A program made the translations under genes and the position numbers. A stretch of DNA of 27,934 nucleotides. Origin: an uncultured Atopobium sp. GTDB taxonomy: Bacteria > Actinomycetota > Coriobacteriia > Coriobacteriales > Atopobiaceae. The notes under the pieces are model-generated. The model was not told the DNA's origin and searched no databases. It saw only the letters and a list, made by a program, of their open reading frames with translations. Shown piece after piece: positions 15,943-23,195 of the stretch. The stretch is taken from NCBI GenBank assembly GCA_938041635.1, contig CALIAD010000034.1, positions 1-27,934 of the forward strand, written 5' to 3'. Position 1 is the first letter of the stretch, and the number at the start of each line of letters is the position of its first letter.

Positions 15943-16519
15943 ATCCCTCACAACGAACAAGTAAATCAACTTGAGCAATACCATAACGCTTACTCTTAGA
16001 AAGCTCAAAGTTATCAAGAGAAACTGAATCAGATTTATGGCTATGCTCATAGACTACTACAGCATCTTTTGTCAGACTTCCCGACTGAGTCAAGTCTTTG
16101 AGCAGCTTGGATACTACCTCTGCCTCAACGGCATAAGGAGGGTCCAAAAATACCACGTCAAAAGGACCTCCAAACAGCTGGGATGACTCAGCTAAGCGCG
16201 CCGTATCACCACAGATAACACTCATCTCAGAGGTGCTTACGCCAAGAGATTTAGCCGTACGCTTAATGCGATCGCACGTCTTTCTATCTTTATCAACAAA
16301 AGCAGCGTATAGCGCTCCTCTAGAAAGAAGCTCAAAACCCATAGCACCTGAACCTGCAAAAGCGTCGAGCACTCTGGACTCACTGAGGTCAAGACCGCGA
16401 GAAGCCAAGATGGAGCTTGCAATAGCCTCACGCGTACGATCAGTGGTTGGTCGCGTAGTCCCCTTGCCATCAGGGGCCTCAATTGCACGACCTTTCCATT
16501 TTCCGCCAACAATCCTCAT
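15941..16519 (-). CDS. rsmD: 16S rRNA (guanine966-N2)-methyltransferase RsmD
   Basis: A 192-residue SAM-dependent methyltransferase acting on G966 of 16S rRNA during small-subunit assembly. The N-terminus MRIVGGKWKGR and TRPTTDRTREAI (22-33) are family hallmarks; SAM motif I is LDAFAGSGAMG at 51-61 and the catalytic FLDPPY at 124-129. Normal length. ATG start with a weak ribosome site, 50 bases after recG. Confidence 0.95.
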   Translation of the reverse strand: MRIVGGKWKGRAIEAPDGKGTTRPTTDRTREAIASSILASRGLDLSESRVLDAFAGSGAMGFELLSRGALYAAFVDKDRKTCDRIKRTAKSLGVSTSEMSVICGDTARLAESSQLFGGPFDVVFLDPPYAVEAEVVSKLLKDLTQSGSLTKDAVVVYEHSHKSDSVSLDNFELSKSKRYGIAQVDLLVRCEG

Positions 16520-16569
16520 GGGTTTCTCGCCACCAAACCTATCTTGTACTACAGTTTATCTGCAGGTTA

Positions 16570-18762
16570 TTACTTATAGCCAAGCTCTTCAAAGTAGATG
16601 CCAAAGCGATCTTTTGCCTCAATTCCCAGCGTAGCATAGGCGTCGCTGGTAAGATTTGGGTCCTGTGCCGTAATAGCCAGGGCGTCCACGTGAGCCGCCT
16701 CAATTAGATCTGCGTCTGCATAAAGGTCAGAGATCTTGAGTGTGGTGCCGCCCGACTGACGGTATCCCAAGGTTTCTCCTTCGTGCCTGAGCTCAAGATC
16801 AAGCTCTGCCAAGCGCGCACCGTCGGAGGTTTGCTCAAGGGCGGCTAAGCGCTTTCTTGCGGTAGAGCCTCGCTTGGCGTTGCTTGCAAGATAGACCGTT
16901 CCTGGGAAGTCTCCTCGACCAACACGGCCTCTGAGCTGGTGCAAGGTAGCCAAACCAAAACGATCCGCATTAAAGACAATCATGACCGTAGCGTTAGGAA
17001 CGTCAACGCCAACTTCAATGACGGTAGTAGAGACCAGAATCTGCGTCTTATTTGCGCGGAACTTTTCCATTACCTGATCTTTTTGTGTCTCAGGCAGTCT
17101 GCCGGTCAAAAGATCACAGGTAAAGTCCTTGAAAACGGTCTTTGAGAGCTCCTCAAATACGCGAGTTGCACTGTAGAGTTTACCGTTTGTACGAGCGGCC
17201 TCAGGAACATCTTCAAGCTCATCTTCAGAATCGCTTGGGTCAATTAAAGGGCAGACCAAATACGCCTGATGACCCGCTTGAACAGCTTCGGCGACAGCAG
17301 CATATGCTTGGTCAAGGTTTTCTGGCACACACAACTTGGTGGTAACGCCAGCTCCTGCCTTTGGTCTTTTGGTAATGCGAGACGTATCAACATCTCCGTA
17401 CAAAGAAAGCGCCAGCGTACGCGGAATAGGCGTTGCGCTCATGGCGAGAAGATCTACGCCTTGTCCTTTTTTGCGCAACGCTGTTCTCTGATCAACGCCA
17501 AAACGATGCTGCTCGTCAACAACGGCAAGGGTGAGCTGCTTAAATACCACGCGATCTGAGAGAAGCGCAGTGGTGCCAAAGACAACGGACAAAGAGCCGT
17601 CAGCTAGGCAAAGCTCAATTTGCTGTCTCTCCTCTTCTGAGGTAGAACCCGTAATAAGCGCCCACGTAATTCCCGCAAGTGAAAGCAAGGGGCCAATCTT
17701 TTGAGCGTACTGCTGAGCAAGAACCGAGGTAGGAGCCATCACAGCTGCCTGAGTTGAAGAATCTGCGGCTGCAGCCAAGGCAACAGCGGCAACAGCTGTT
17801 TTACCAGTACCAACATCACCCAAAAGCAAGCGATTCATAATACGTGGTGCAGTCATGTCAGAAAGAATCTCTTGAGCAGCATGGTTCTGCTCGTCAGTCA
17901 GAGCAAAGGGCAAAGCCTCAATCAGAGCCTTAACTTTAGGTCCATCTATAACGTGTTCAAAAGGCCTATGCCCTGCAAGTTCAAGGTTTCTCCTGGCCAA
18001 AAGAGCAAGCTGCAAACTTAAGAGCTCATCAAAGGCAAGACGGCGACGAGCCTGTTCAGCTGCGTCCAAACTGGAGGGAAAATGAACCTCACGAAGCGCC
18101 GACGAGAGCGACATGAGGTGATGCTTGGTGACAAGCTCTGAAGGCAGCCAATCACACACGCTTCCCGTGTCCGCCAAAGCCGCTGACATAATGCGACGCA
18201 TCCATGCAGGACTCACGCCTTCGGTAGCTGGGTGAACAGGAAGAATTGCAGCTTTTGAAGGTGTCTCTTTGGAGCGTGCTTCATCGTTTGAGTCAGACTT
18301 TGCCGTACTAAGCACCTCGTAAAACGGTGACTTCATCTGACGGTAACCGTAGGCAAAGAGAACCTTACCGCTCAGCGCCACTTCATCGTCAACGTGGATT
18401 TGCTCAGCTATCCAAGGCTGCCTAAAAAAGGAAGCTGTGAGCACGCCCGTATCATCCACAACCTCAATCTCAACAATGACCATTTTAGGACGTGGACGCT
18501 TAGTCTTAACCGAAGCAACGCGGCCCGTAATGGTAGCGTCCTCACCTATCTGCGCAAAAGCAATCTGCACGCGATGAGAAAAATCGAGGTAACGGTGAGG
18601 CACGTTGAGCAAAAGGTCTCGAACACGCAGAATGCCGAGACGCTCAAGCGCCTCGGCACGATTTGCATTGACATACCTTAACCTGGTCACGCTATCAACA
18701 AGCGAACAGGTATGTGCTACTCGCTCCGATGCGGGAGCGATGCTTACCTTGGACTCAGACAT
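16570..18762 (-). CDS. recG: ATP-dependent DNA helicase RecG
   Basis: A 730-residue superfamily 2 translocase that reverses stalled replication forks and processes recombination intermediates. N-terminal wedge/OB domain about 60-160 (ATITGRVASVKTKRPRPKM). Helicase motifs: GDVGTGKT at 315-322 (the family is usually GDVGSGKT), DEQHRFG at 416-422, SATPIPRTLALSLYGDVD, and QLRGRVGRG (motif VI) further on. Usual length for actinobacteria. ATG start 3 bases after the fakA stop, with a weak ribosome site, so probably coupled. Confidence 0.97.
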   Translation of the reverse strand: MSESKVSIAPASERVAHTCSLVDSVTRLRYVNANRAEALERLGILRVRDLLLNVPHRYLDFSHRVQIAFAQIGEDATITGRVASVKTKRPRPKMVIVEIEVVDDTGVLTASFFRQPWIAEQIHVDDEVALSGKVLFAYGYRQMKSPFYEVLSTAKSDSNDEARSKETPSKAAILPVHPATEGVSPAWMRRIMSAALADTGSVCDWLPSELVTKHHLMSLSSALREVHFPSSLDAAEQARRRLAFDELLSLQLALLARRNLELAGHRPFEHVIDGPKVKALIEALPFALTDEQNHAAQEILSDMTAPRIMNRLLLGDVGTGKTAVAAVALAAAADSSTQAAVMAPTSVLAQQYAQKIGPLLSLAGITWALITGSTSEEERQQIELCLADGSLSVVFGTTALLSDRVVFKQLTLAVVDEQHRFGVDQRTALRKKGQGVDLLAMSATPIPRTLALSLYGDVDTSRITKRPKAGAGVTTKLCVPENLDQAYAAVAEAVQAGHQAYLVCPLIDPSDSEDELEDVPEAARTNGKLYSATRVFEELSKTVFKDFTCDLLTGRLPETQKDQVMEKFRANKTQILVSTTVIEVGVDVPNATVMIVFNADRFGLATLHQLRGRVGRGDFPGTVYLASNAKRGSTARKRLAALEQTSDGARLAELDLELRHEGETLGYRQSGGTTLKISDLYADADLIEAAHVDALAITAQDPNLTSDAYATLGIEAKDRFGIYFEELGYK

Positions 18763-18765
18763 TTC

Positions 18766-20430
18766 CTACTCAATAGAGAAGATGACTGGATAGAGTGGCT
18801 GCTCGCCGCGCTGAGCGTCAACCTCAAGGTCTGGATAGGTGTCCTCAATTTTGCTGGCGAGAAGATCGAGCTGCTCGTCAGAGAAGTCTTCACCAGCAAG
18901 AATGGTGAGGTTGTCGCCCTCTTCCTCCTCTTGCATCTTGGCAATAAGGTCAAGCGTGACCTTCATTACATCAGAGCCGACAACATCAATGGAGCCGCCC
19001 TGGATACCCATGACATCACCATCGTGGATAGGAGTGCCGTCAGCTGCAGAAGAATTACGGACTGCAGTGGTTACCTCGCCGTAGCGAACGCCAGAGATAG
19101 CGTCAGTCATCTCTTCTACAAGCTCTTCAAATGGAACGCCATCTGCAACAACAAACATTGCAGCAAATGCCTGAAGAACAGACTTGGTTGGAATGACAGC
19201 AACTTTTACATCCTCGCATGCGCTGGCAGCAGCCTCTGCTGCCATACGAATGTTGGAGTTATTTGGCATAACAATGACCTGGTCTGCATTGGCTTCTTCA
19301 ATTGCAGCAAGAATATCTGCAGTTGAAGGGTTCATAGTCTGACCACCAGAAACAACAACATCCACACCAAGAGACTTCAAGATTGATGCAGCGCCAGAAC
19401 CAGCGGTTACGGCAACAAAGCCAAGCTCTTTTTTAGGTGCTGCGGCAGCCTTCTTATCTTCAGCGATCTTCTCGGTACGCTCCTTAGCCTCAAGGTCCAT
19501 GTTATGGATGAAGACCTCAAAAATCTGGCCGTACTGAAGCATGTATTCAAGAACCTTGTTAGGAGTATTTGAGTGAACGTGAATCTTGTAGTCTGGATTT
19601 GCACCAACAAGAAGCTCGCAATCACCCATGGTTGCCAGGAAGTTCAGAGCTGCTTCCTCGTCAAAGTCTGAACTATCTGCCTTGAAGAGGAACTCATTGC
19701 AGTAGCGATACTCAGAACCCTCCCAGTCATCGTTGAGCTCAATCTCAACCTTTGCGCTGGTAGCAGCCTTAGCATCAGAAACAGAAACGGTTGTCTGGAA
19801 GTCAGTAGTCTCAGTCTTACCAGTAACGGCATTTACAAAGCCCTCAAGGAAGGTTGCAAAACCAAACGCACCAGAGTCAACAACACCATTCTCTTTAAGA
19901 ACGGGAAGAAGCTCAGGAGTGCGGGCAACAGACTCATATGCCTCAACAACCAGGGCGTCCAAGACCTCAACTGGGGTGAGCTGAGACTTCTCAAGGGAGT
20001 CTGCCTTAGCAGAAACGTCTTTAAGGACGGTAAGAATAGTGCCCTCAACAGGCTTTCTAACAGCCTTAAAAGCAACCTCTTTACCGCGGCGGAATGCGTG
20101 TGCAATATCCTTTGGAGTTACTGCCTCAGGATTCTTAACGTCGCACAGACCCTCAGCAATACCACGAAGAATCTGAGACGTAATAACGCCAGAGTTACCA
20201 CGAGCGCCCATCAAAGAGCCGTGAGTAATTGCCTTTGCAATATCCTGCATGCTTGCATCTTGAGGAAGATCTTGAACCTCACGAACAACGGTGCCCAAGG
20301 TAAGGGACATGTTAGTGCCGGTGTCTCCATCTGGTACAGGGAAAACGTTGAGCTTGTTGATCTCTTCTGCTTTGTCTGCAACGGCAAGGGCTGCTACAGG
20401 GAAGCATGTACGAATGACATTTGAAATCAC
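18766..20430 (-). CDS. fakA: DAK2-domain fatty acid kinase subunit FakA-like
   Basis: A 554-residue protein of the FakA/YloV family. In Staphylococcus aureus FakA phosphorylates fatty acids held by FakB (DegV family), feeding acyl-phosphate to PlsY. N-terminal ATP-binding DAK2 domain: NVFPVPDGDTGTNMSLTL (28-45, Asp pair binding Mg) and HGSLMGARGNSGVI (70-83). A middle domain (about 230-320, with the DFDEEAALNFLATMGDCELLV segment and HVHSN) and a C-terminal domain complete the family length. Starts with GTG, with TGAGGT upstream. No FakB gene lies in the window. The asp23-fakA-recG order and the nearby plsX fit a lipid role. Confidence 0.9.
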   Translation of the reverse strand: MISNVIRTCFPVAALAVADKAEEINKLNVFPVPDGDTGTNMSLTLGTVVREVQDLPQDASMQDIAKAITHGSLMGARGNSGVITSQILRGIAEGLCDVKNPEAVTPKDIAHAFRRGKEVAFKAVRKPVEGTILTVLKDVSAKADSLEKSQLTPVEVLDALVVEAYESVARTPELLPVLKENGVVDSGAFGFATFLEGFVNAVTGKTETTDFQTTVSVSDAKAATSAKVEIELNDDWEGSEYRYCNEFLFKADSSDFDEEAALNFLATMGDCELLVGANPDYKIHVHSNTPNKVLEYMLQYGQIFEVFIHNMDLEAKERTEKIAEDKKAAAAPKKELGFVAVTAGSGAASILKSLGVDVVVSGGQTMNPSTADILAAIEEANADQVIVMPNNSNIRMAAEAAASACEDVKVAVIPTKSVLQAFAAMFVVADGVPFEELVEEMTDAISGVRYGEVTTAVRNSSAADGTPIHDGDVMGIQGGSIDVVGSDVMKVTLDLIAKMQEEEEGDNLTILAGEDFSDEQLDLLASKIEDTYPDLEVDAQRGEQPLYPVIFSIE

Positions 20431-20467
20431 GTTAGACCTCAGTTCCTACTCATTTGAAGCAAAAAGC

Positions 20468-20815
20468 TTAGCGAGAATTACGCATGGCCTCGATATGTAC
20501 AGTTACATCAACACATGAAAGCTCTGCAATTTGCTTAAGCAAAAACTTTACTGAGCTCTCAAGATTGTCGACAACAGACGCCATGTTAACGCCCTGCTCA
20601 ACAACAATGTGAAGGTCAACCTGAACTCCCTTAGGAGTTGGGGTCACATCAATACCCTTACGAAGTCGGTACGTTGGAAGAAGACGAGCAACACCTGCTG
20701 CCTCATCGATCTCTGCCATGCCAACAACGCCATAACATTCCATAGCTGCATAGCCCGCCAGGTCAGCAAGGCAATCATTAGAAACTCTTAGTGTTCCGGG
20801 AACAGCGGTAGTCAT
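20468..20815 (-). CDS. Asp23/YloU (DUF322) family protein
   Basis: A 115-residue Asp23-family protein (alkaline-shock/envelope-stress associated), conserved beside fakA. The fold signature is seen in NDCLADLAGYAAMECYGVVGMAEI (N-terminal third), then RKGIDVTPTPKGVQVDLHIVVEQGVNM and a C-terminal DVTVHIEAM. The start at 20815 is chosen because AGGAG lies 7 bases upstream; a longer reading from 20851 would lie across that site. It is first in the long minus-strand train and diverges from rpmB. Exact function is unknown. Confidence 0.9.
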   Translation of the reverse strand: MTTAVPGTLRVSNDCLADLAGYAAMECYGVVGMAEIDEAAGVARLLPTYRLRKGIDVTPTPKGVQVDLHIVVEQGVNMASVVDNLESSVKFLLKQIAELSCVDVTVHIEAMRNSR

Positions 20816-20822
20816 TACATAA

Positions 20823-20827
20823 CTCCT
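20823..20827 (-). promoter_or_regulatory. Ribosome binding site choosing the Asp23-like start
   Basis: On the minus strand AGGAG lies 7 bases before the ATG at 20815. It argues against the in-frame ATG at 20851. Confidence 0.65.
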
Positions 20828-20859
20828 CTCGCAAGAACCAGGGTTAGTCATTGTTATTT

Positions 20860-20865
20860 AGTATA
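20860..20865 (-). promoter_or_regulatory. Proximal -10 element for the asp23-fakA-recG train
   Basis: On the minus strand TATACT matches five of six -10 bases, 45 bases before the Asp23-like start. The -35 region (TTTAAT) is poor. Confidence 0.4.
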
Positions 20866-20893
20866 CCGCAGAGCACATTTATTATTAAAGCGG

Positions 20894-20922
20894 CTTATAT
20901 ATACAAGTTGATAACCTTGCAA
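20894..20922 (-). promoter_or_regulatory. Distal promoter candidate for the asp23-fakA-recG train
   Basis: On the minus strand TTGCAA (20922-20917), a 17-base spacer and TATAAG (20899-20894) form a fair sigma-70-type promoter. Confidence 0.5.
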
Positions 20923-21022
20923 TTGACAAATCTTTTTCTTGTTATTTAATCTTGGTGTAATAAATGAAAAACATTCAAAAGCTGTCTAAAAGCTATCTAA
21001 TTGTGAATGTTATATTCATACT
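20923..21022. other. AT-rich core of the divergent asp23/rpmB regulatory region
   Basis: The full gap between the divergent Asp23-like and rpmB starts is 294 bp (20816-21109). This part holds no open frame of note. It has two tandem 11-bp copies (AAAAGCTGTCT at 20977-20987, AAAAGCTATCT at 20988-20998), an inverted pair AACATTC (20970-20976) / GAATGTT (21005-21011), and TGAAT-N5-ATTCA at 21004-21018, all just upstream of the rpmB -35. Confidence 0.5.
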
Positions 21023-21050
21023 TTGACAACACAATATATTGTGCTATATT
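21023..21050 (+). promoter_or_regulatory. rpmB promoter with palindromic spacer
   Basis: TTGACA (21023-21028), a 16-base spacer and TATATT (21045-21050) are a near-consensus promoter, 60 bases before the rpmB start. The spacer contains a perfect 14-bp palindrome CACAATATATTGTG at 21030-21043, a candidate repressor site. Confidence 0.8.
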
Positions 21051-21109
21051 TATTCGGCTATTTGGAAATTTTAGGCGCAGAGGGCGCCTATCCTATGGAG
21101 GTCTTACTC

Positions 21110-21298
21110 ATGTCGAAGGTCTGTGATTTCTGCGGTAAGCACGCCGTTGCCGGTCGCTCCATCTCCCACTCTCACCGTACTGTGGCCCGCACCTTTAAGC
21201 CAAACATCCAGCGTGTTACTGTCGTTGTCGATGGCCAGCGCAAGAAGATGAATGTTTGCTCCCGTTGCCTCAAGTCCGGCAAGATTGCTCGCAACTAA
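21110..21298 (+). CDS. rpmB: Ribosomal protein L28 (zinc-binding form)
   Basis: A 62-residue large-subunit protein starting MSKVCDFCGKHAVAGRSISH. The ATG at 21110 is chosen over the open frame starting at 21023 because GGAGGT lies 7 bases before it and the upstream TTG is the promoter -35. Cys pairs CDFC (5-8) and CSRC keep the zinc-ribbon (C+) form. It stands alone on the plus strand, with its own promoter and a UUCG-loop terminator, between the HAD-thiamine pyrophosphokinase gene and the asp23 train. Confidence 0.97.
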   Translation: MSKVCDFCGKHAVAGRSISHSHRTVARTFKPNIQRVTVVVDGQRKKMNVCSRCLKSGKIARN

Positions 21299-21326
21299 GC
21301 AACTCAGCTCGTCTTACCTCAAATTT

Positions 21327-21353
21327 AAAAAGGTCGCTTCGGCGACCTTTTTT
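21327..21353. terminator. Bidirectional terminator between rpmB and the HAD-TPK gene
   Basis: AAAAAGGTCGC (21327-21337) and GCGACCTTTTT (21342-21352) form a perfect 11-bp stem closed by a cUUCGg tetraloop. T-runs follow on both strands (TTTTTT on plus; TTTTTAAATTT on minus), so it ends both convergent genes. Confidence 0.93.
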
Positions 21354-21461
21354 CTTAGCTCGATTATCTGACAGTAACATCTAATACTTCTTGCTGGACT
21401 TATAGCCGCTCGTTGGGGCTTTGCAACTCAAACGCAGCCGCAACACAATCCGCCAAACGTC

Positions 21462-22826
21462 TTAGTTCCAAAGCTGTACCAAAAGACAGCCCTTCTCGCA
21501 CCTTACCCAGGCATTGTCTGATTCAACTATGTTTGAAATACCATCGTCTCCCAGCAAGGTAAACTTCTGGTGATCAAGATTCCACTTCATGCCGGCCTCA
21601 GAAACCTCGCACTCTTCTGACAAAGCTACAAGAGAAATCTTTTTACCTGCATTAGTTGCGCTCAGCTGCCAAGAATCAACCTGGCCTGCAGCTAAAAAGC
21701 GCATCTCAAAGTCATTTTCAATAACTCGAACACTTGCCTTGCCCGTCTTTGTCCATGTAGCGAGAAGACCAAGCACTACAAGCTGGTGATCAAGGTGTCC
21801 GCCAGATGTGGAGACAACCGTGAGAGAGAGCTTGCTATTTCTACGAATTGCCTCGTACTTGGCAGACTTCAGAGCTAGAGCCAGGTCGGTATCGTACTTG
21901 TCCGCATTAAACTTCATGCAAGGTACCTGCTGCTCTTTGAGCCAAGCCAGAGTTTCTGGTGCAGCCGAGTCAAAGTCTCCAAGCGCAAGTTGTGGAATCA
22001 CGCCGGCAGCATGACAGGCGTCTGCGCCGTGGTCAACCGCTATCAGGTAGTCAGCGCTTTGGGCGCAGGTAGACAACGTCGTGTGCGAAACCGCCTCTGG
22101 GGATCCGCCCACAACAAGGACCTCAAGGGGTTTCTCGCCAGAAGGAACGCTGGTCAGAGGGTGCTCGTAGTCCTGAAGGCGCAGAAGCGACAACTCGCCG
22201 TAGGTGTGGGCAAAGATGTTAGAGTGCTCGCGCATAAAGACGGGGTCACGGCCGTCGTGGTCGTTGTAGAGCGCTACCACAGGAAAACCTGCATTTTGAG
22301 CTGTCTGTGCGCCAAACGGAGCATCCTCGAAGACCCAGGTAGTTGCCTTATCGGTGCCAAGACGGCGAAGAGCCTCAAGGTAAACATCGGGCTCAACCTT
22401 GTCCACTCCCCCCACATCTTCTGTTGAGACCACTGTTTTGAAAAGGTGCTCAATACCTTGAGCTGCCAGAGCTGCACGAACTTCTCGCACGGGAGTTGAC
22501 GAAGCAACGGCCATAGGAATGCCTGCATCGTGGAGTTCCTGTAAGAACTCCTTTGCACCGGGAATGATTGAAACATGATGTTGGTACTGATTAGTTACGT
22601 ACGCGCAGAACTCTTCATACAAAGCTTCCGCTGTAATAGGCAAATCCAGCTCATCAACGCAAATCTGACATCCACCAATGAGGGAAACAGCCTCTACGCG
22701 GTCAAAAATATCCGAATCAATAGTCTTGCCATATTTAGGAAGAACAGCGCCAAAAACGTTATGCCAAACGCGCATTGAATCAACAAGAGTTCCATCGCAA
22801 TCAAAAATTGCACCGGTCACCTGCAT
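21462..22826 (-). CDS. Fusion: HAD phosphatase plus thiamine pyrophosphokinase
   Basis: A 454-residue two-domain protein. Residues 1-220 are a beta-phosphoglucomutase-like HAD hydrolase: FDCDGTLVDS (nucleophile Asp 9, Asp 11), ASSTP (108-112), KVEPD (Lys 143) and FEDAPFGAQTA (Glu 167, Asp 168). After a short linker, 233-454 is a thiamine pyrophosphokinase: GDFDS (283-287), DKYDTDLALAL (309-319), SGGHLDHQ (341-348) and a beta-rich C-terminal thiamine-binding half. The TPK makes thiamine diphosphate from thiamine and ATP. The HAD part might supply thiamine by dephosphorylating thiamine monophosphate or clear a damaged intermediate; this is inference. ATG start with GGAGG just upstream. Its position beside rpmB matches thiN (yloS) in Bacillus, as I recall it. 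The single open frame has no sign of a frameshift. Confidence 0.9.
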   Translation of the reverse strand: MQVTGAIFDCDGTLVDSMRVWHNVFGAVLPKYGKTIDSDIFDRVEAVSLIGGCQICVDELDLPITAEALYEEFCAYVTNQYQHHVSIIPGAKEFLQELHDAGIPMAVASSTPVREVRAALAAQGIEHLFKTVVSTEDVGGVDKVEPDVYLEALRRLGTDKATTWVFEDAPFGAQTAQNAGFPVVALYNDHDGRDPVFMREHSNIFAHTYGELSLLRLQDYEHPLTSVPSGEKPLEVLVVGGSPEAVSHTTLSTCAQSADYLIAVDHGADACHAAGVIPQLALGDFDSAAPETLAWLKEQQVPCMKFNADKYDTDLALALKSAKYEAIRRNSKLSLTVVSTSGGHLDHQLVVLGLLATWTKTGKASVRVIENDFEMRFLAAGQVDSWQLSATNAGKKISLVALSEECEVSEAGMKWNLDHQKFTLLGDDGISNIVESDNAWVRCEKGCLLVQLWN

Positions 22827-22860
22827 AATGCCTCCGTAAACAAACTTATTAGTTGCAATC

Positions 22861-22897
22861 GTGAAATATCTACTCTAAGTAGGGTAAAGTATCTCAC
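22861..22897. repeat. Inverted repeats in the HAD-TPK/fmdB divergent gap
   Basis: GTGAAATA (22861-22868) and TATCTCAC (22890-22897) are inverted copies with one wobble position, enclosing CTACT (22870-22874) / AGTAG (22878-22882). The 99-bp gap must carry both divergent promoters, so this is a candidate operator or leader stem. Confidence 0.35.
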
Positions 22898-22925
22898 GTT
22901 TATAAATTGTTTTCATGGAGGATGC

Positions 22926-23111
22926 ATGGCACGTTATAGCTATCATTGCACACACTGCGACAATACCTTTGAGATTGAGCGCCCAATGAGCCTGAAGATT
23001 GAAGCTCCTCAGTGCCCAAAATGCGGACACGAGACTGAGCGCGTTTACAACACCTCAACCATTGTCTTTAAGGGCAGCGGTTTTTATAACACCGATAGCA
23101 AAGGAAAGTAA
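22926..23111 (+). CDS. FmdB-family putative regulatory zinc-ribbon protein
   Basis: A 61-residue zinc-ribbon protein of the FmdB/CxxC-CxxC family. It begins MARYSYHCTHCDNTFEIERP and carries CxxC pairs at 8-11 and 35-38 (CPKCG), then the family ending GFYNTD. Members are annotated as putative regulators but the role is not established. ATG start with GGAGG 4 bases upstream. It is alone on the plus strand, ended by a long hairpin that overlaps the 3' end of convergent rsmB. Confidence 0.9.
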   Translation: MARYSYHCTHCDNTFEIERPMSLKIEAPQCPKCGHETERVYNTSTIVFKGSGFYNTDSKGK

Positions 23112-23157
23112 TCCAACGCTTTTTGGCTCTCTAGACCGCTCATAAATCGTATTTGTG

Positions 23158-23195
23158 AAGCTCTTGTTGTGATAACACAGCAAGAGCTTTTATTT
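23158..23195 (+). terminator. Intrinsic terminator of the fmdB-type gene
   Basis: A 14-bp stem (23158-23171 with 23176-23189, one T-G wobble) and an ATAA loop are followed by TTTTATTT on the plus strand. No T-run follows on the minus strand, so it mainly serves the plus-strand gene; its tail runs into the rsmB stop codon. Confidence 0.85.

Noticed and set aside
18721..18740. Inverted repeat TCGCTCC/GGAGCGA near the recG start
   Set aside because: It lies inside the recG coding region with no T-run; a short stem in coding sequence is weak evidence of function.
21023..21109. An upstream in-frame TTG extension of rpmB by 29 residues
   Set aside because: The TTG is the promoter -35, the extension has no ribosome site, and the family L28 start MSKVCDFC has GGAGGT at the right distance.
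21355..21461. Possible small RNA in the gap after the HAD-TPK gene
   Set aside because: No promoter or stable fold beyond the shared terminator is visible.
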